Shown here: positions 7,644 to 15,565 of the stretch, piece by piece | How positions within the stretch are numbered: position 1 is the stretch's first letter | Layout of the letters: every line of letters begins with the position of its first letter | Source of the DNA: Methyloferula stellata AR4 | GTDB lineage: Bacteria > Pseudomonadota > Alphaproteobacteria > Rhizobiales > Beijerinckiaceae | NCBI RefSeq assembly: GCF_000385335.1 | Contig: NZ_ARWA01000001.1 | Location: forward strand, 3,302,001 to 3,366,000 | Reading direction: 5' to 3' | Length of the DNA: 64,000 bases | The notes under the pieces: model-generated | What the model was told of the DNA's origin: nothing | What the model saw: the letters and a program-made list of their open reading frames with translations, nothing else | The model's database searches: none | Translations under genes and position numbers: made by a program

Positions 7644-8543
7644 CTATCGTGTGCCGGTCAATAAAATCTGGTCGCGGACCACGACGCTTTCGTCCGGGCT
7701 TGAAGCCAGACTTGCCAAGCTTCCGCCAGGCCGGCCGAAAAGCTGCTGCCCCTTCTCGCTCCACGTCGGCGCATGATAAAAATCCTTGGCCATGGCAATC
7801 CACTCATGAAACGCAAGCTTGAGCGGGTTAAGGCTGCCGATCGGCTGAACAAGCCCGTAATTGATCGCGATCTGCGGCTGCTCCGCGGCGAAAGTGCCGA
7901 ACATACGATCCCAGACAATCAGGATACCACCGTAATTGCGGTCGAGATATTCGCTGTTCGAAGCGTGATGAACGCGGTGATGCGACGGCGTATTGAAGAT
8001 CCATTCGAGCGGCCCGAGCTTGCCGATGACGTCGGTGTGCAACCAGAATTGATAGAAGAGATTGACCGCAAGCATGCCGGCGACAGCCACTGGGTTGAAG
8101 CCGATCAGATAGAGCGGCATGAAGAACAGCCAGCCGCCGGACACCAGATCCGTCGCGCCAAGGCGAAAGGCGCTGGCGAAATGCAGATGCTCCGGCGTGT
8201 GATGGACGACATGCGTCGCCCACATCCAACGGATCGTGTGATCGAAGCGATGCATCCAATAATAGGCGAATTCCACGCCTAGAAAGAGCAGGATCACGCC
8301 CCAGGCCGTATCGAGCGGAATGGTGAGCGGCCGAAGCGACCAGACAAAGAGGGCCAAGCCGCCGATGAGGACGGCCGTCAGGAACCGGGCCGGAAGGCGC
8401 AAGGCATAGACGCCTACGCTCGCGGCCATTTCCTTCCAGGGATAGGCCGCTTTCCAGAGCAGAAGGTACCAAGCGATCTCGAAGATGATCCCGGCTGCGA
8501 TATAGGGGAAAAATCGCAAAACGAGGACATGATAGGGATACAT
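7644..8543 (-). CDS. Sterol desaturase / fatty acid hydroxylase family protein
   Basis: Integral-membrane di-iron oxygenase of the fatty acid hydroxylase superfamily, acting on lipids. It shows the family His clusters WMHRFDH (~113-119), HVVHHTPEHLHF (~128-139) and the C-terminal HHRVHHASN (~206-214), placed among at least four hydrophobic segments (FFPYIAAGIIFEIAWYLLLW, FLTAVLIGGLALFVW, GVILLFLGVEFAYYW, GMLAVNLFYQFWL). Start ATG 8543 (MYPYH) has GGAGA upstream and was chosen over the in-frame 8576. It is the first gene of an apparent operon with the ECF sigma system, which suggests a link to membrane lipid modification. The exact substrate is unknown. Confidence 0.88.
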   Translation of the reverse strand: MYPYHVLVLRFFPYIAAGIIFEIAWYLLLWKAAYPWKEMAASVGVYALRLPARFLTAVLIGGLALFVWSLRPLTIPLDTAWGVILLFLGVEFAYYWMHRFDHTIRWMWATHVVHHTPEHLHFASAFRLGATDLVSGGWLFFMPLYLIGFNPVAVAGMLAVNLFYQFWLHTDVIGKLGPLEWIFNTPSHHRVHHASNSEYLDRNYGGILIVWDRMFGTFAAEQPQIAINYGLVQPIGSLNPLKLAFHEWIAMAKDFYHAPTWSEKGQQLFGRPGGSLASLASSPDESVVVRDQILLTGTR

Positions 8544-8636
8544 AACAGTCTCCGGCCAAGGGGGTAGCGCGAACACATTCCTCCTTGTTACGGATGGCCG
8601 CGTCCCAACCCCCGGAGATAGCTTGGCCGGGGGCCC

Positions 8637-9530
8637 CTATTTCCCCGGCTTTACGTCGATTGCGACGAGTTTCGCGTCCTGCATTTGGCCCTCGTAAAGC
8701 GCATGGCGGCCGCCATTGGTGACCACATAAAGCGTATCGGCATCGTCTCCAGTGCGGCCGAAGGCGGCGGCCGTGGCGCCGACGAGCCCCTGCTGCGGGC
8801 CGCCGATCGTTGTTCGCTTGCCGTCGCGCGTCAGCCGCACGACGGAGTTCATCCGATGCGTGGCGAGATAAAGCGTCCCTTCCGGATCGATGGCGAAATC
8901 ATCGGCCCGCAGATGCTCGGCCAAGACCCGCATCGGACCCGCCTCGCCCGCGGCCGAGAGGCCGATCTCGAAGAGCTTGTTGCGGTCGCTGACCGAGATA
9001 ACGGCGCGATCGTTCCAGATCTTGATCCCATTGGCGCCCGCCGTCCGCGTGCCGGACACGGGCTTCAATTGATCCTCGATCAGCCAGACGCGCGTTTGCG
9101 GCTCCAGCATATTCACCCAATGGATGCGGCCCGTGAAGGATTCGGCGACCAGAAGTCCGCTGCCATCGGGGGTGACGCACATGCCGTTCAGGAGTTCGGC
9201 GTCCTCGATGCCGCACCAGAGCGCAAGTTCGCCGTCTTTCGACACGCGCCAGATCATGCCCGGCGGCTGATGCGGGACGCCCGCCGCGACCCAAAGATTT
9301 TTGAACGCGTCATAGGCAAGGCCCGCGATCGGCACAGGCAGTTTCGCCAGGCGCCGCTGCTTCCAATCCGCACGGTCGATTTCCTCGATCTCGCCTTCGG
9401 ATTGGATCGAGACCGCGATCATGCCGTCATTGCGGACCGCGATGTTTTCAAGCGAAGTGCCCGGCGCCCAAGTGGTCAGCACACGGCTCGGCAAAGGCTC
9501 GAAGGGGCCGCCGTCATGATCGATGTCCAT
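8637..9530 (-). CDS. SMP-30/gluconolactonase-like beta-propeller protein
   Basis: Cytoplasmic six-bladed beta-propeller protein of the SMP-30/gluconolactonase/LRE type; there is no signal peptide. Blade-like repeats recur: ENIAVRNDGMIAVSI, GLAYDAFKNLWVAAG, LNGMCVTPDGSGLLVAESF, ANGIKIWNDRAVISVSD, ADDFAIDPEGTLYLATH, and AAFGRTGDDADTLYVVTNGG. I chose ATG 9530 (MDIDHDG) with AGAGGG upstream; an in-frame TTG at 9611 would overlap bioA. It follows bioA on the same strand by about 70 nt. A lactonase or sugar-acid hydrolase activity is possible but not shown by clear catalytic motifs. Confidence 0.72.
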   Translation of the reverse strand: MDIDHDGGPFEPLPSRVLTTWAPGTSLENIAVRNDGMIAVSIQSEGEIEEIDRADWKQRRLAKLPVPIAGLAYDAFKNLWVAAGVPHQPPGMIWRVSKDGELALWCGIEDAELLNGMCVTPDGSGLLVAESFTGRIHWVNMLEPQTRVWLIEDQLKPVSGTRTAGANGIKIWNDRAVISVSDRNKLFEIGLSAAGEAGPMRVLAEHLRADDFAIDPEGTLYLATHRMNSVVRLTRDGKRTTIGGPQQGLVGATAAAFGRTGDDADTLYVVTNGGRHALYEGQMQDAKLVAIDVKPGK

Positions 9531-9600
9531 TCTGAATCCCTCTGACAAAATATGAGCAAGATCAACGACCTGTTGCGTGGATCGTTCCGGATTGAATTTT

Positions 9601-10863
9601 TCAGCCAACAATCTTCACGATCGTCTGCGTAAGCAATTTCAATTCCTCCGCTTGAATCGTAAAAGCGGGTGTCAAATAAATAACGCGCCCAAAAGGCCGT
9701 ACGAAGACGCCCGCTTCGATAAAGCGGCGCTTCAAGGCACCGAGATCGGCGATCTTATCCATTTCGACGACACCGATTGCGCCTTTGACACGCACATCGC
9801 GCACGCCGGGCCTGCCACGGCAAGGCTCCAAGCCCAGCATCAAGCTTCGCGAGATCGCCGCCACTTGCTCCAGGCGCGGCTCGTGCTCGAAGAGATCGAG
9901 CGAGGCATTGGCGGCGGCGCAGGCAAGCGCATTGGCCATGAAGGTCGGCCCATGCATCAAGGCATGCGCCGGATCGTCGGATAGAAAAACATCGAACACC
10001 TTCCGCCGCGCGACGGTCACCGCGAGCGCCATCGTGCCGCCGGTCAAGGCCTTCGACAATGTGATGATGTCGGGGACGACTCCTGCTTGCTCGCAAGCAA
10101 ACATCGATCCCGTACGGCCGAAGCCCGTGAAAATCTCGTCGAAGATCAGAAGAAGATCATATTTATCGGCCAGCGCCCGAAGGCGACGCAACACCTCGGC
10201 CTCGTGAAAGATCATCCCGCCGGCGCCTTGCACGAGGGGCTCGACGATGATCGCCGCAAGCTGATCCGCATGGCGCGCGATCAAGGTCTCGAGCGCTGCC
10301 GACTTTTCGTCATCCTCAGGCAGATCGGCGATGATCTGTTCCGGCAGCACGCCCTTGAAATGCGCATGCATGCCTTCATCCGGATCGCAGATCGCCATGG
10401 TCGCGAACGTGTCGCCATGATAGGCGCCCTTGAAAGCCAGACATTTGGTCCGGCCGCGCAGGCCTTTGTTCAGCCAATATTGAACCGCCATTTTGATTGC
10501 GACTTCGACCGCGACCGAGCCGCTATCTGAAAAAAACACATGATCGAGATCGCTAGGCAGAAGCGCGGCGAGCCGCCGCGCGAGATCGGCCGCCGGTTGA
10601 TGCACGAGCCCGCCGAACATCACATGCGGCATCGTCTCAAGCTGAGCCGCGACGGCAGCGCGGATCGCCGGATGATTATAGCCATGGCAGGCCGTCCACC
10701 AGCTCGCGATACCGTCGACCAGCACGCGGTCATCTTCGAGAAAAATGCGCGCGCCTTCGGTCCGCGCGACCGCCAGCGGCGACGCCACGGTTTTCATCTG
10801 CGTATAGGGCAGCCAGAGATGCGGCAGGCCTTGCCTCATCCAATCCGGGGGGTCTTTGCTCAT
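9601..10863 (-). CDS. bioA: Adenosylmethionine-8-amino-7-oxononanoate aminotransferase
   Basis: Biotin pathway enzyme converting 8-amino-7-oxononanoate (KAPA) to 7,8-diaminopelargonate (DAPA) with S-adenosylmethionine as amino donor. It is a class III PLP aminotransferase. Hallmarks are LWLPYTQMK near the N-terminus, DGIASWWTACHGYNHPAI, the cofactor loop FSDSGSVAVEVAIKMA, FKGAYHGDTFATM, LLIFDEIFTGFGRTG and the Schiff-base lysine in TLSKALTGG. About 420 aa, normal length. Start at 10863 (MSKDPPD) has GAGG 12 nt upstream; 10881 is an alternative. It is divergent from bioF-bioD with essentially no intergenic space. Confidence 0.95.
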   Translation of the reverse strand: MSKDPPDWMRQGLPHLWLPYTQMKTVASPLAVARTEGARIFLEDDRVLVDGIASWWTACHGYNHPAIRAAVAAQLETMPHVMFGGLVHQPAADLARRLAALLPSDLDHVFFSDSGSVAVEVAIKMAVQYWLNKGLRGRTKCLAFKGAYHGDTFATMAICDPDEGMHAHFKGVLPEQIIADLPEDDEKSAALETLIARHADQLAAIIVEPLVQGAGGMIFHEAEVLRRLRALADKYDLLLIFDEIFTGFGRTGSMFACEQAGVVPDIITLSKALTGGTMALAVTVARRKVFDVFLSDDPAHALMHGPTFMANALACAAANASLDLFEHEPRLEQVAAISRSLMLGLEPCRGRPGVRDVRVKGAIGVVEMDKIADLGALKRRFIEAGVFVRPFGRVIYLTPAFTIQAEELKLLTQTIVKIVG

Positions 10864-10891
10864 GCGGCTGAAATACCTCATGTTGCGGGAG

Positions 10892-12112
10892 ATGGGGCGG
10901 AAGCGCTACACCCCTGAAGACAATAACGAAAGCCTCGCCGTGCAAAGCCTCGATCAATTCGCCTCTGACAAGCTCGTGCAATTGGAGCGCATATCGCTGC
11001 GCCGCGTGCTCGCCGAGAGCGCGCGCGACGGGCTTTACGTCGAGCGCGGCGGACGCAAGCTCCTATCCTTTTCCTGCAACGATTACCTCAATTTGTCGCA
11101 TCATCCGGCCGTGAAAGCGGCGGCCAAAGCCGCTATCGAGGTCTATGGCACGGGGGCCGGAGCCTCGCGCCTCGTCACCGGCAATCATCCGCTGCTCGTC
11201 GCGCTTGAAGAAAAACTGGCACGCCTCAAAGGCACGGAGGCTGCTTGCGTCTTCGGGTCCGGCTATCTCGCCAATTTGGGCGTGATCGCCACACTCGTCG
11301 GCAAGGAGGATCTGATCCTCATCGACCGTTTGTCGCATGCTTGCATCCATGCCGGCGCGCAATTGTCGGGCGCATCCACGCTCGTCTTCGATCATAATGA
11401 CATGAACCATGTCGCATCCTTGCTGAAGGCCAATCGCGGCGCTTATCCGCATGCGCTTTTGATCACCGAAGGCGTCTTTTCCATGGATGGCGACCGCGCA
11501 CCTTTGAAGGCGCTCGCCACGCTCTGCCGCGATCAGAATTGCTGGTTCATGATCGATGACGCGCATGGACTGGGTGTCGTGGGCGACGGCCGGGGTTCGG
11601 CCGCCGCAGCCGGCTGCGCGGCCGACATCCCCCTGCATATGGGTACATTATCGAAAGCCGCCGGCAGCTACGGCGGTTATCTTTGCGCCTCGAAACCCGT
11701 CATCGACCTGGTGAAGACCCGCGCGCGGACATTCATCTATTCGACCGGCCTACCGCCCGCGAGCGCGGGCGCCGCCATAGCCGCGCTCGACATTTTCGAG
11801 CAGAAACCGGAGCTCACGCGCCTGCCGCTTTCAAAAGCGCAAAACTTCACGCAGCGGCTTGGCCTGCCGCTCGCGCAAAGCCCTATCGTGCCGCTCATCA
11901 TTGGCGAACCTGAGGCGGCGCTCGCAGCCTCGCAATTGCTCGCGGAGGAAGGCTTTCTCGTCACCGCGATCCGGCCGCCGACCGTGCCGCAAGGCACCGC
12001 GCGCTTGCGCATCGCCTTTTCCGCCGCCCATCCCGACGCCGAAATAGAACGCCTCGCCGATGTCATCGGCACGCGCCTCGGATTATCGAGCCTATGCCCG
12101 GCGTCTTCATAA
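10892..12112 (+). CDS. bioF: 8-amino-7-oxononanoate synthase
   Basis: PLP-dependent alpha-oxoamine synthase that condenses pimeloyl-CoA/ACP with alanine to give KAPA, the first committed step of the biotin ring pathway. Family motifs: SCNDYLNLSHHPAV, GTGAGASRLVTGNH, DRLSHACIHAGAQLSGA, EGVFSMDGDRAPL, DDAHGLGVVG and the PLP lysine region HMGTLSKAAGSYGGY. The C-terminal domain ends with RIAFSAAHPDAEIERL. About 406 aa with ATG 10892. Earlier in-frame starts reach 10856 and would run into the divergent bioA; none has a clean ribosome-binding site, so the start is uncertain. It overlaps bioD by 19 nt. Confidence 0.93.
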   Translation: MGRKRYTPEDNNESLAVQSLDQFASDKLVQLERISLRRVLAESARDGLYVERGGRKLLSFSCNDYLNLSHHPAVKAAAKAAIEVYGTGAGASRLVTGNHPLLVALEEKLARLKGTEAACVFGSGYLANLGVIATLVGKEDLILIDRLSHACIHAGAQLSGASTLVFDHNDMNHVASLLKANRGAYPHALLITEGVFSMDGDRAPLKALATLCRDQNCWFMIDDAHGLGVVGDGRGSAAAAGCAADIPLHMGTLSKAAGSYGGYLCASKPVIDLVKTRARTFIYSTGLPPASAGAAIAALDIFEQKPELTRLPLSKAQNFTQRLGLPLAQSPIVPLIIGEPEAALAASQLLAEEGFLVTAIRPPTVPQGTARLRIAFSAAHPDAEIERLADVIGTRLGLSSLCPASS

Positions 12113-12780
12113 CGGCGACGGGCACCGATGCCGGCAAGACCTTCGTCACGGCGGGTCTCATCCGCGCGCTGCGCGCAGGCGGCCAGAAGGTCTCGGCCTT
12201 GAAACCCGTCGCGAGCGGTTTCGACGAGACCGATCCCAAAGGCAGCGACCCTGCCGTTTTGCTCGAAGCGCTTGGACGCGAGGTGAGTCCGGCCGAGCTT
12301 GACGCGATCTCGCCTTGGCGGTTCAAGGCGCCGCTTTCGCCGGATATGGCGGCGCGCAAAGAAGGCCGCTCGATCGATGTCGAAAAACTCGCCGCATTTT
12401 GCCAAGCGGCCATTGCCGGGAACGACGGTCTCGTGCTGATCGAGGGCGTGGGCGGCATCATGGTGCCGCTCGACACGCGCTTCACCGTGCTCGATTGGAT
12501 GCAGCGCCTCGCTTTGCCTATCATTCTTGTGGGCGGCACCTATCTTGGTGCGGTGAGCCATTGTCTTTCGGCTCTGGAAACGTTGAAGACACGCAATCTT
12601 TTGCCGCGCATGATCGTGATCAATGAATCGGAAGGCTCGACGGTCACGATGGACGACACACTCGAAACTCTGTCGCATTTCTGCGGTAGCGTGCCCTTGA
12701 TCGCCCTTCCACGGCAAAGGCCAGGCGCATTTTCGAGCGCGTCCTTCGACGATATCATCAAGGCGCTGTGCATCGCATGA
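12094..12780 (+). CDS. bioD: Dethiobiotin synthetase
   Basis: ATP-dependent carboxylase that closes the ureido ring of DAPA to form dethiobiotin. It shows the P-loop GTDAGKTFV at residues 9-17, the substrate loop KPVASGFDETDPKGSDPAVL, and LIEGVGGIMVPLD, which are standard BioD motifs, then PIILVGGTYLGAVSH. At 228 aa it is of normal size. It overlaps bioF upstream by 19 nt and the MBL-fold gene downstream by 4 nt (ATGA), so the three are translationally coupled. bioB, which would finish the pathway, is not in this window. Confidence 0.95.
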   Translation: MPGVFITATGTDAGKTFVTAGLIRALRAGGQKVSALKPVASGFDETDPKGSDPAVLLEALGREVSPAELDAISPWRFKAPLSPDMAARKEGRSIDVEKLAAFCQAAIAGNDGLVLIEGVGGIMVPLDTRFTVLDWMQRLALPIILVGGTYLGAVSHCLSALETLKTRNLLPRMIVINESEGSTVTMDDTLETLSHFCGSVPLIALPRQRPGAFSSASFDDIIKALCIA

Positions 12781-13697
12781 CCGAAGCTCCAGAAGAGATC
12801 CCCTATAGACGCGACTTTCCGGCCCGCCCCGGCGAGCTCATGCGCCTGTCGCCGCGCGTCCGCCGTATCGTCGCGAATAATCCGGGGCCCTTCACCTTCA
12901 CCGGCACATGCACCTATATCGTCGGCGAAGGCCGCGTCGCGGTCATCGATCCAGGCCCCGGCGATCCGGCGCACATAGCGGCGATCCTCTCGGCCGTTCA
13001 GGGCGAGACAATCACAGCCGCGCTCGTGACCCATACGCATCGCGATCATTCGCCCGGCGCGCGTCTATTAAAACAGGCGACCGGCGCCGAGATCATCGGC
13101 TGCGGGCCTTACGTGCCGGCGCGCGATCTGGCGCTCGGCGAAATCAACCCGCTCGATGCCGCCAATGATCTGGAGCACAAGCCTGACCGGCTGCTGCGCG
13201 ACGGCGATCTTGTTCAAGGCGATGGCTTCACGCTTGCCTGCGTCGCGACGCCCGGCCATACGATGAACCACCTCGCCTTTGCTCTCGTTGAAGAACAGGG
13301 GCTCTTTTCCGGCGATCATGTGATGGCCTGGTCGACGACGATCGTCGCGCCGCCGGACGGCGCCATGCGGCCCTACATGGACTCGCTCGACAGACTGCTC
13401 GCCCGCGACGACCGCGTCTATTGGCCGGGACATGGCGCGCCCGTCGACGAGCCGCAGCGCTTCGTTCGCGCGCTCGTACATCATCGGCATGCGCGGGAAG
13501 CCGCGATCCTCGACCGGCTGAAGGCCGGCGATACGAAAATCGAGGCGATCGTCGCCGCCGTCTATAAGGATCTCGATCCGCGCTTGCGCGGCGCCGCGGC
13601 GCTGTCGGCCTTCGCGCATCTCGAAGATCTAATCAACCGCAAGCAAGTCACGTCAGAGGGCCAAGCGACGCTCACCGCCTTTTATCGCTTGCGCTAG
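12777..13697 (+). CDS. MBL-fold metallo-hydrolase (LACTB2/glyoxalase II-like)
   Basis: Zinc-dependent hydrolase of the metallo-beta-lactamase fold. Metal ligands are visible as THTHRDHSPG (HxHxDH), GHTMNHLAF, SGDHVMAW and WPGHGAPV. The C-terminal ~70 residues form a winged-helix-like extension (HHRHAREAAILDRLKAGDTK...) as in LACTB2-type proteins. At 306 aa, no signal peptide, cytoplasmic. Start ATG 12777 overlaps the bioD stop as ATGA. No biotin-specific role is known to me; it may simply be cotranscribed. Confidence 0.9.
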   Translation: MTEAPEEIPYRRDFPARPGELMRLSPRVRRIVANNPGPFTFTGTCTYIVGEGRVAVIDPGPGDPAHIAAILSAVQGETITAALVTHTHRDHSPGARLLKQATGAEIIGCGPYVPARDLALGEINPLDAANDLEHKPDRLLRDGDLVQGDGFTLACVATPGHTMNHLAFALVEEQGLFSGDHVMAWSTTIVAPPDGAMRPYMDSLDRLLARDDRVYWPGHGAPVDEPQRFVRALVHHRHAREAAILDRLKAGDTKIEAIVAAVYKDLDPRLRGAAALSAFAHLEDLINRKQVTSEGQATLTAFYRLR

Positions 13698-13716
13698 ATT
13701 TCGAACCTCACGACCT

Positions 13717-13889
13717 GATCCCTCACCCTGAGGAGCGCGCCGACAGGCGTGCGTCTCGAAGGGCGAGGGATCAGCATTACCTTATCGATTCCAAACCCTC
13801 GTCCTTCGAGACGCTTGCCACAGCCCGTTGCTTGCGACGGGCGTCGCCTCGCACCGCCCTATGGCAAGCTCCTCAGGATGAGGGTTTGG
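13717..13889. repeat. Pair of long extragenic palindromes
   Basis: Two related inverted-repeat units fill the convergent gap between the MBL-fold and DUF1499 genes. The first (13717-13772) runs from GATCCCTC to GAGGGATC and contains CCTGAGGAGC and GTCTCGAAGGGCGAGG. The second (13791-13889) runs from CCAAACCCTC to GAGGGTTTGG and contains GTCCTTCGAGACGC and CTCAGGATGAGG. The sub-motifs of the two units are mutually related in opposite orientation. Such GAGG-rich palindromes are typical dispersed repeats of Rhizobiales; they may double as bidirectional terminators here. Confidence 0.75.
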
Positions 13890-13922
13890 TATTGGACCCC
13901 GATGAGTTCTCGATCTTAGTAA

Positions 13923-14693
13923 TTACTTCGAAGCTTCGGCCTCGAGCGCCTGCTGGAATTGCTTGATGCGATAGGCATTGGCGCCGAAATCATGATGTCC
14001 GATGCGCGAAACAGAACGCATGTCGACGCGGGTTTGGCCGGCTTGCGGCCTGATCCGGATCGTCACGTCGTCGGGCAGGCCCAGGATGAGCCCGCGCACC
14101 ATGGCATCGACATGACCGACGCCGGAGCGTCCGCCGGGCGAGGTCTGATCCACGATCTGCCAATGTTTAGCCGCGGCGACCTTCAATACCGTTTTATAGG
14201 CCTCGTCGGCATCGAGATCGAGGAGGATCGGCTGAATGGCCGGATAGGCGCGCATCTGCTGCTGCCGCAGATCGTCGGAGACAGGTTCCGGCGTCACGCC
14301 ATTGCGCGCGGCCAGCGCTTTTTTGGACCGCGCGAAAGCCGGCGGATCGTCGAGATCGGTCGAAACATCGGCGAGGACCGGCAGTCTGATCGCCTGCACG
14401 GCGAGAAAGCCCGGATAGCCCAGAAGCAGAAAGGCGAGAGCAAGGCCCGCCAGCAGCCGTCCGGTGCCTTTGCGCCCGGTCTGCCAGATCACGATGATCG
14501 CGGCGCCGGCACATAGAACGGCGATGCAGGCAATGGCGAAAGACGAGCCGAGGATGGCATAGACCGGCGTCGGATCGAGGCCGGTCCGCGCCGACAAAAC
14601 GCCTATGCCCGCCACAGCCAAGGCGAAAAAGCCGAGGCGCCGGCTCCAGACTGCTGTCTCGGCATAGGGCTCTTCGACGATCAGACGACGCAT
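13923..14693 (-). CDS. DUF1499 domain membrane protein
   Basis: A 256-aa inner-membrane protein. The first ~110 residues hold three hydrophobic helices (LGFFALAVAGIGVLSA, FAIACIAVLCAGAAIIVIW, LLAGLALAFLLLGYPGFL). The C-terminal half is a soluble DUF1499 domain (PAIQPILLDLDADEAYKTVL, WQIVDQTSP, DDVTIRIRPQAGQTRVDMRS, then SRIGHHDFGANAYRIKQF). The RVDMRSVSRIGxxDFGxNxxRI motif is the diagnostic part of the family. Its function is not established; the family is widespread in bacteria and chloroplasts. Confidence 0.85.
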   Translation of the reverse strand: MRRLIVEEPYAETAVWSRRLGFFALAVAGIGVLSARTGLDPTPVYAILGSSFAIACIAVLCAGAAIIVIWQTGRKGTGRLLAGLALAFLLLGYPGFLAVQAIRLPVLADVSTDLDDPPAFARSKKALAARNGVTPEPVSDDLRQQQMRAYPAIQPILLDLDADEAYKTVLKVAAAKHWQIVDQTSPGGRSGVGHVDAMVRGLILGLPDDVTIRIRPQAGQTRVDMRSVSRIGHHDFGANAYRIKQFQQALEAEASK

Positions 14694-14760
14694 GAAAGGC
14701 TCATTTGTAAAATATCGCCGCAGCGAAGCAGGGCGAGGCCGGACATAGTAGCTCCGTCGC

Positions 14761-15147
14761 CTAAATCAGCAAATTGGCATCGCGCGCGAGCCGCCACCGG
14801 CCATCGGCTTCCTTGCGCAAAATCGTAAGCACATAGCCAGATTTGCGGACAGCGGGCGCACCGTCCGGCGGCGCGATCGTCATTTCGAGAAAATTGCGGA
14901 GATAGGCGAAGCTGCCGATGATCTCGATTTCCAGGATGTCGCTTTTTGCTTCGATGCGGATGCCTTGCATGGCTTTCGCAGCCGCTTCATAAGCCGCTTT
15001 TCCGAACGGCTCGCGGCCGGGAACCATGAAGATCACGTCATCGGTCATCAGCCCGAGGACCGTCGCGATGTCGCCTTTCGCACTGGCCGCAAGCCAGCAA
15101 TCGACCAAGTCGCGGATGGCCCGCTCGTCATCGCTCACGTTCGGCAT
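14761..15147 (-). CDS. SnoaL/NTF2-like domain protein
   Basis: A 128-aa cone-shaped NTF2-like protein of the YybH/SgcJ group. It begins DDERAIRDLVDCWLAASAKGD, typical of the N-terminal helix, followed by DVIFMVPGREPFGKAAYEAA and the beta-sheet strands IEIIGSFAYLRNFLEM, RKSGYVLTILRKEADGRWRL. No signal peptide. Such proteins may bind or isomerise small hydrophobic ligands, but many have no known activity. It stands alone on the minus strand between DUF1499 and a divergent small ORF. Confidence 0.8.
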   Translation of the reverse strand: MPNVSDDERAIRDLVDCWLAASAKGDIATVLGLMTDDVIFMVPGREPFGKAAYEAAAKAMQGIRIEAKSDILEIEIIGSFAYLRNFLEMTIAPPDGAPAVRKSGYVLTILRKEADGRWRLARDANLLI

Positions 15148-15296
15148 CCTTCGGCTATCGGCGAAACATATTCCTAACCATATTGAAAAGAAAACTCATC
15201 CCGTAAAGCTAAGATTCTTCATGCCTCGTTAACCGCATGCGCCGACCATTCGCAGGTCTCGGATCCTGTTTCCGTCCTCGCGTAAGAGTTGATCAC

Positions 15297-15485
15297 ATGC
15301 AAGAGCAAGCTGTATTGGAAGTCCCGGCAAGCCCCGCAACCGGCACAAATGATCTTTTATCGCGTCTTTATCGCGAGATCGGGATCTCCGCCGTCGCCGC
15401 CGCGCTTGAGATTAACCATCCGCATGACAATCGGCCGCTGGCCGAAAGCCTCATGCTCCCGGCGGTCCAGCCTGCGGCAAGATGA
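15297..15485 (+). CDS. Small hypothetical protein
   Basis: A 62-aa ORF (MQEQAVLEVPASPATGTNDL...). The segment LLSRLYREIGISAVAAALEI looks like an amphipathic helix, and similar short proteins occur in Rhizobiales. An AAGAG box lies 8 nt upstream of ATG 15297. The in-frame reading could extend back to 15237 but that start is less convincing. No function can be proposed and the coding status is only moderately supported. Confidence 0.45.
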   Translation: MQEQAVLEVPASPATGTNDLLSRLYREIGISAVAAALEINHPHDNRPLAESLMLPAVQPAAR

Positions 15486-15565
15486 TCGTTGCTGAATTAT
15501 GCCATGATCTTAAATGACAAGGTCCGTATCGTCCGCTCCGACGATCGCGCCATGGTGTTTTCAGG

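Noticed and set aside
8543-8600. GTAACA-N16-CG sequence upstream of the fatty acid hydroxylase/ECF operon
   Set aside because: Only CG of the CGAA element is present, so the match is too weak to claim the same promoter class as bufA.
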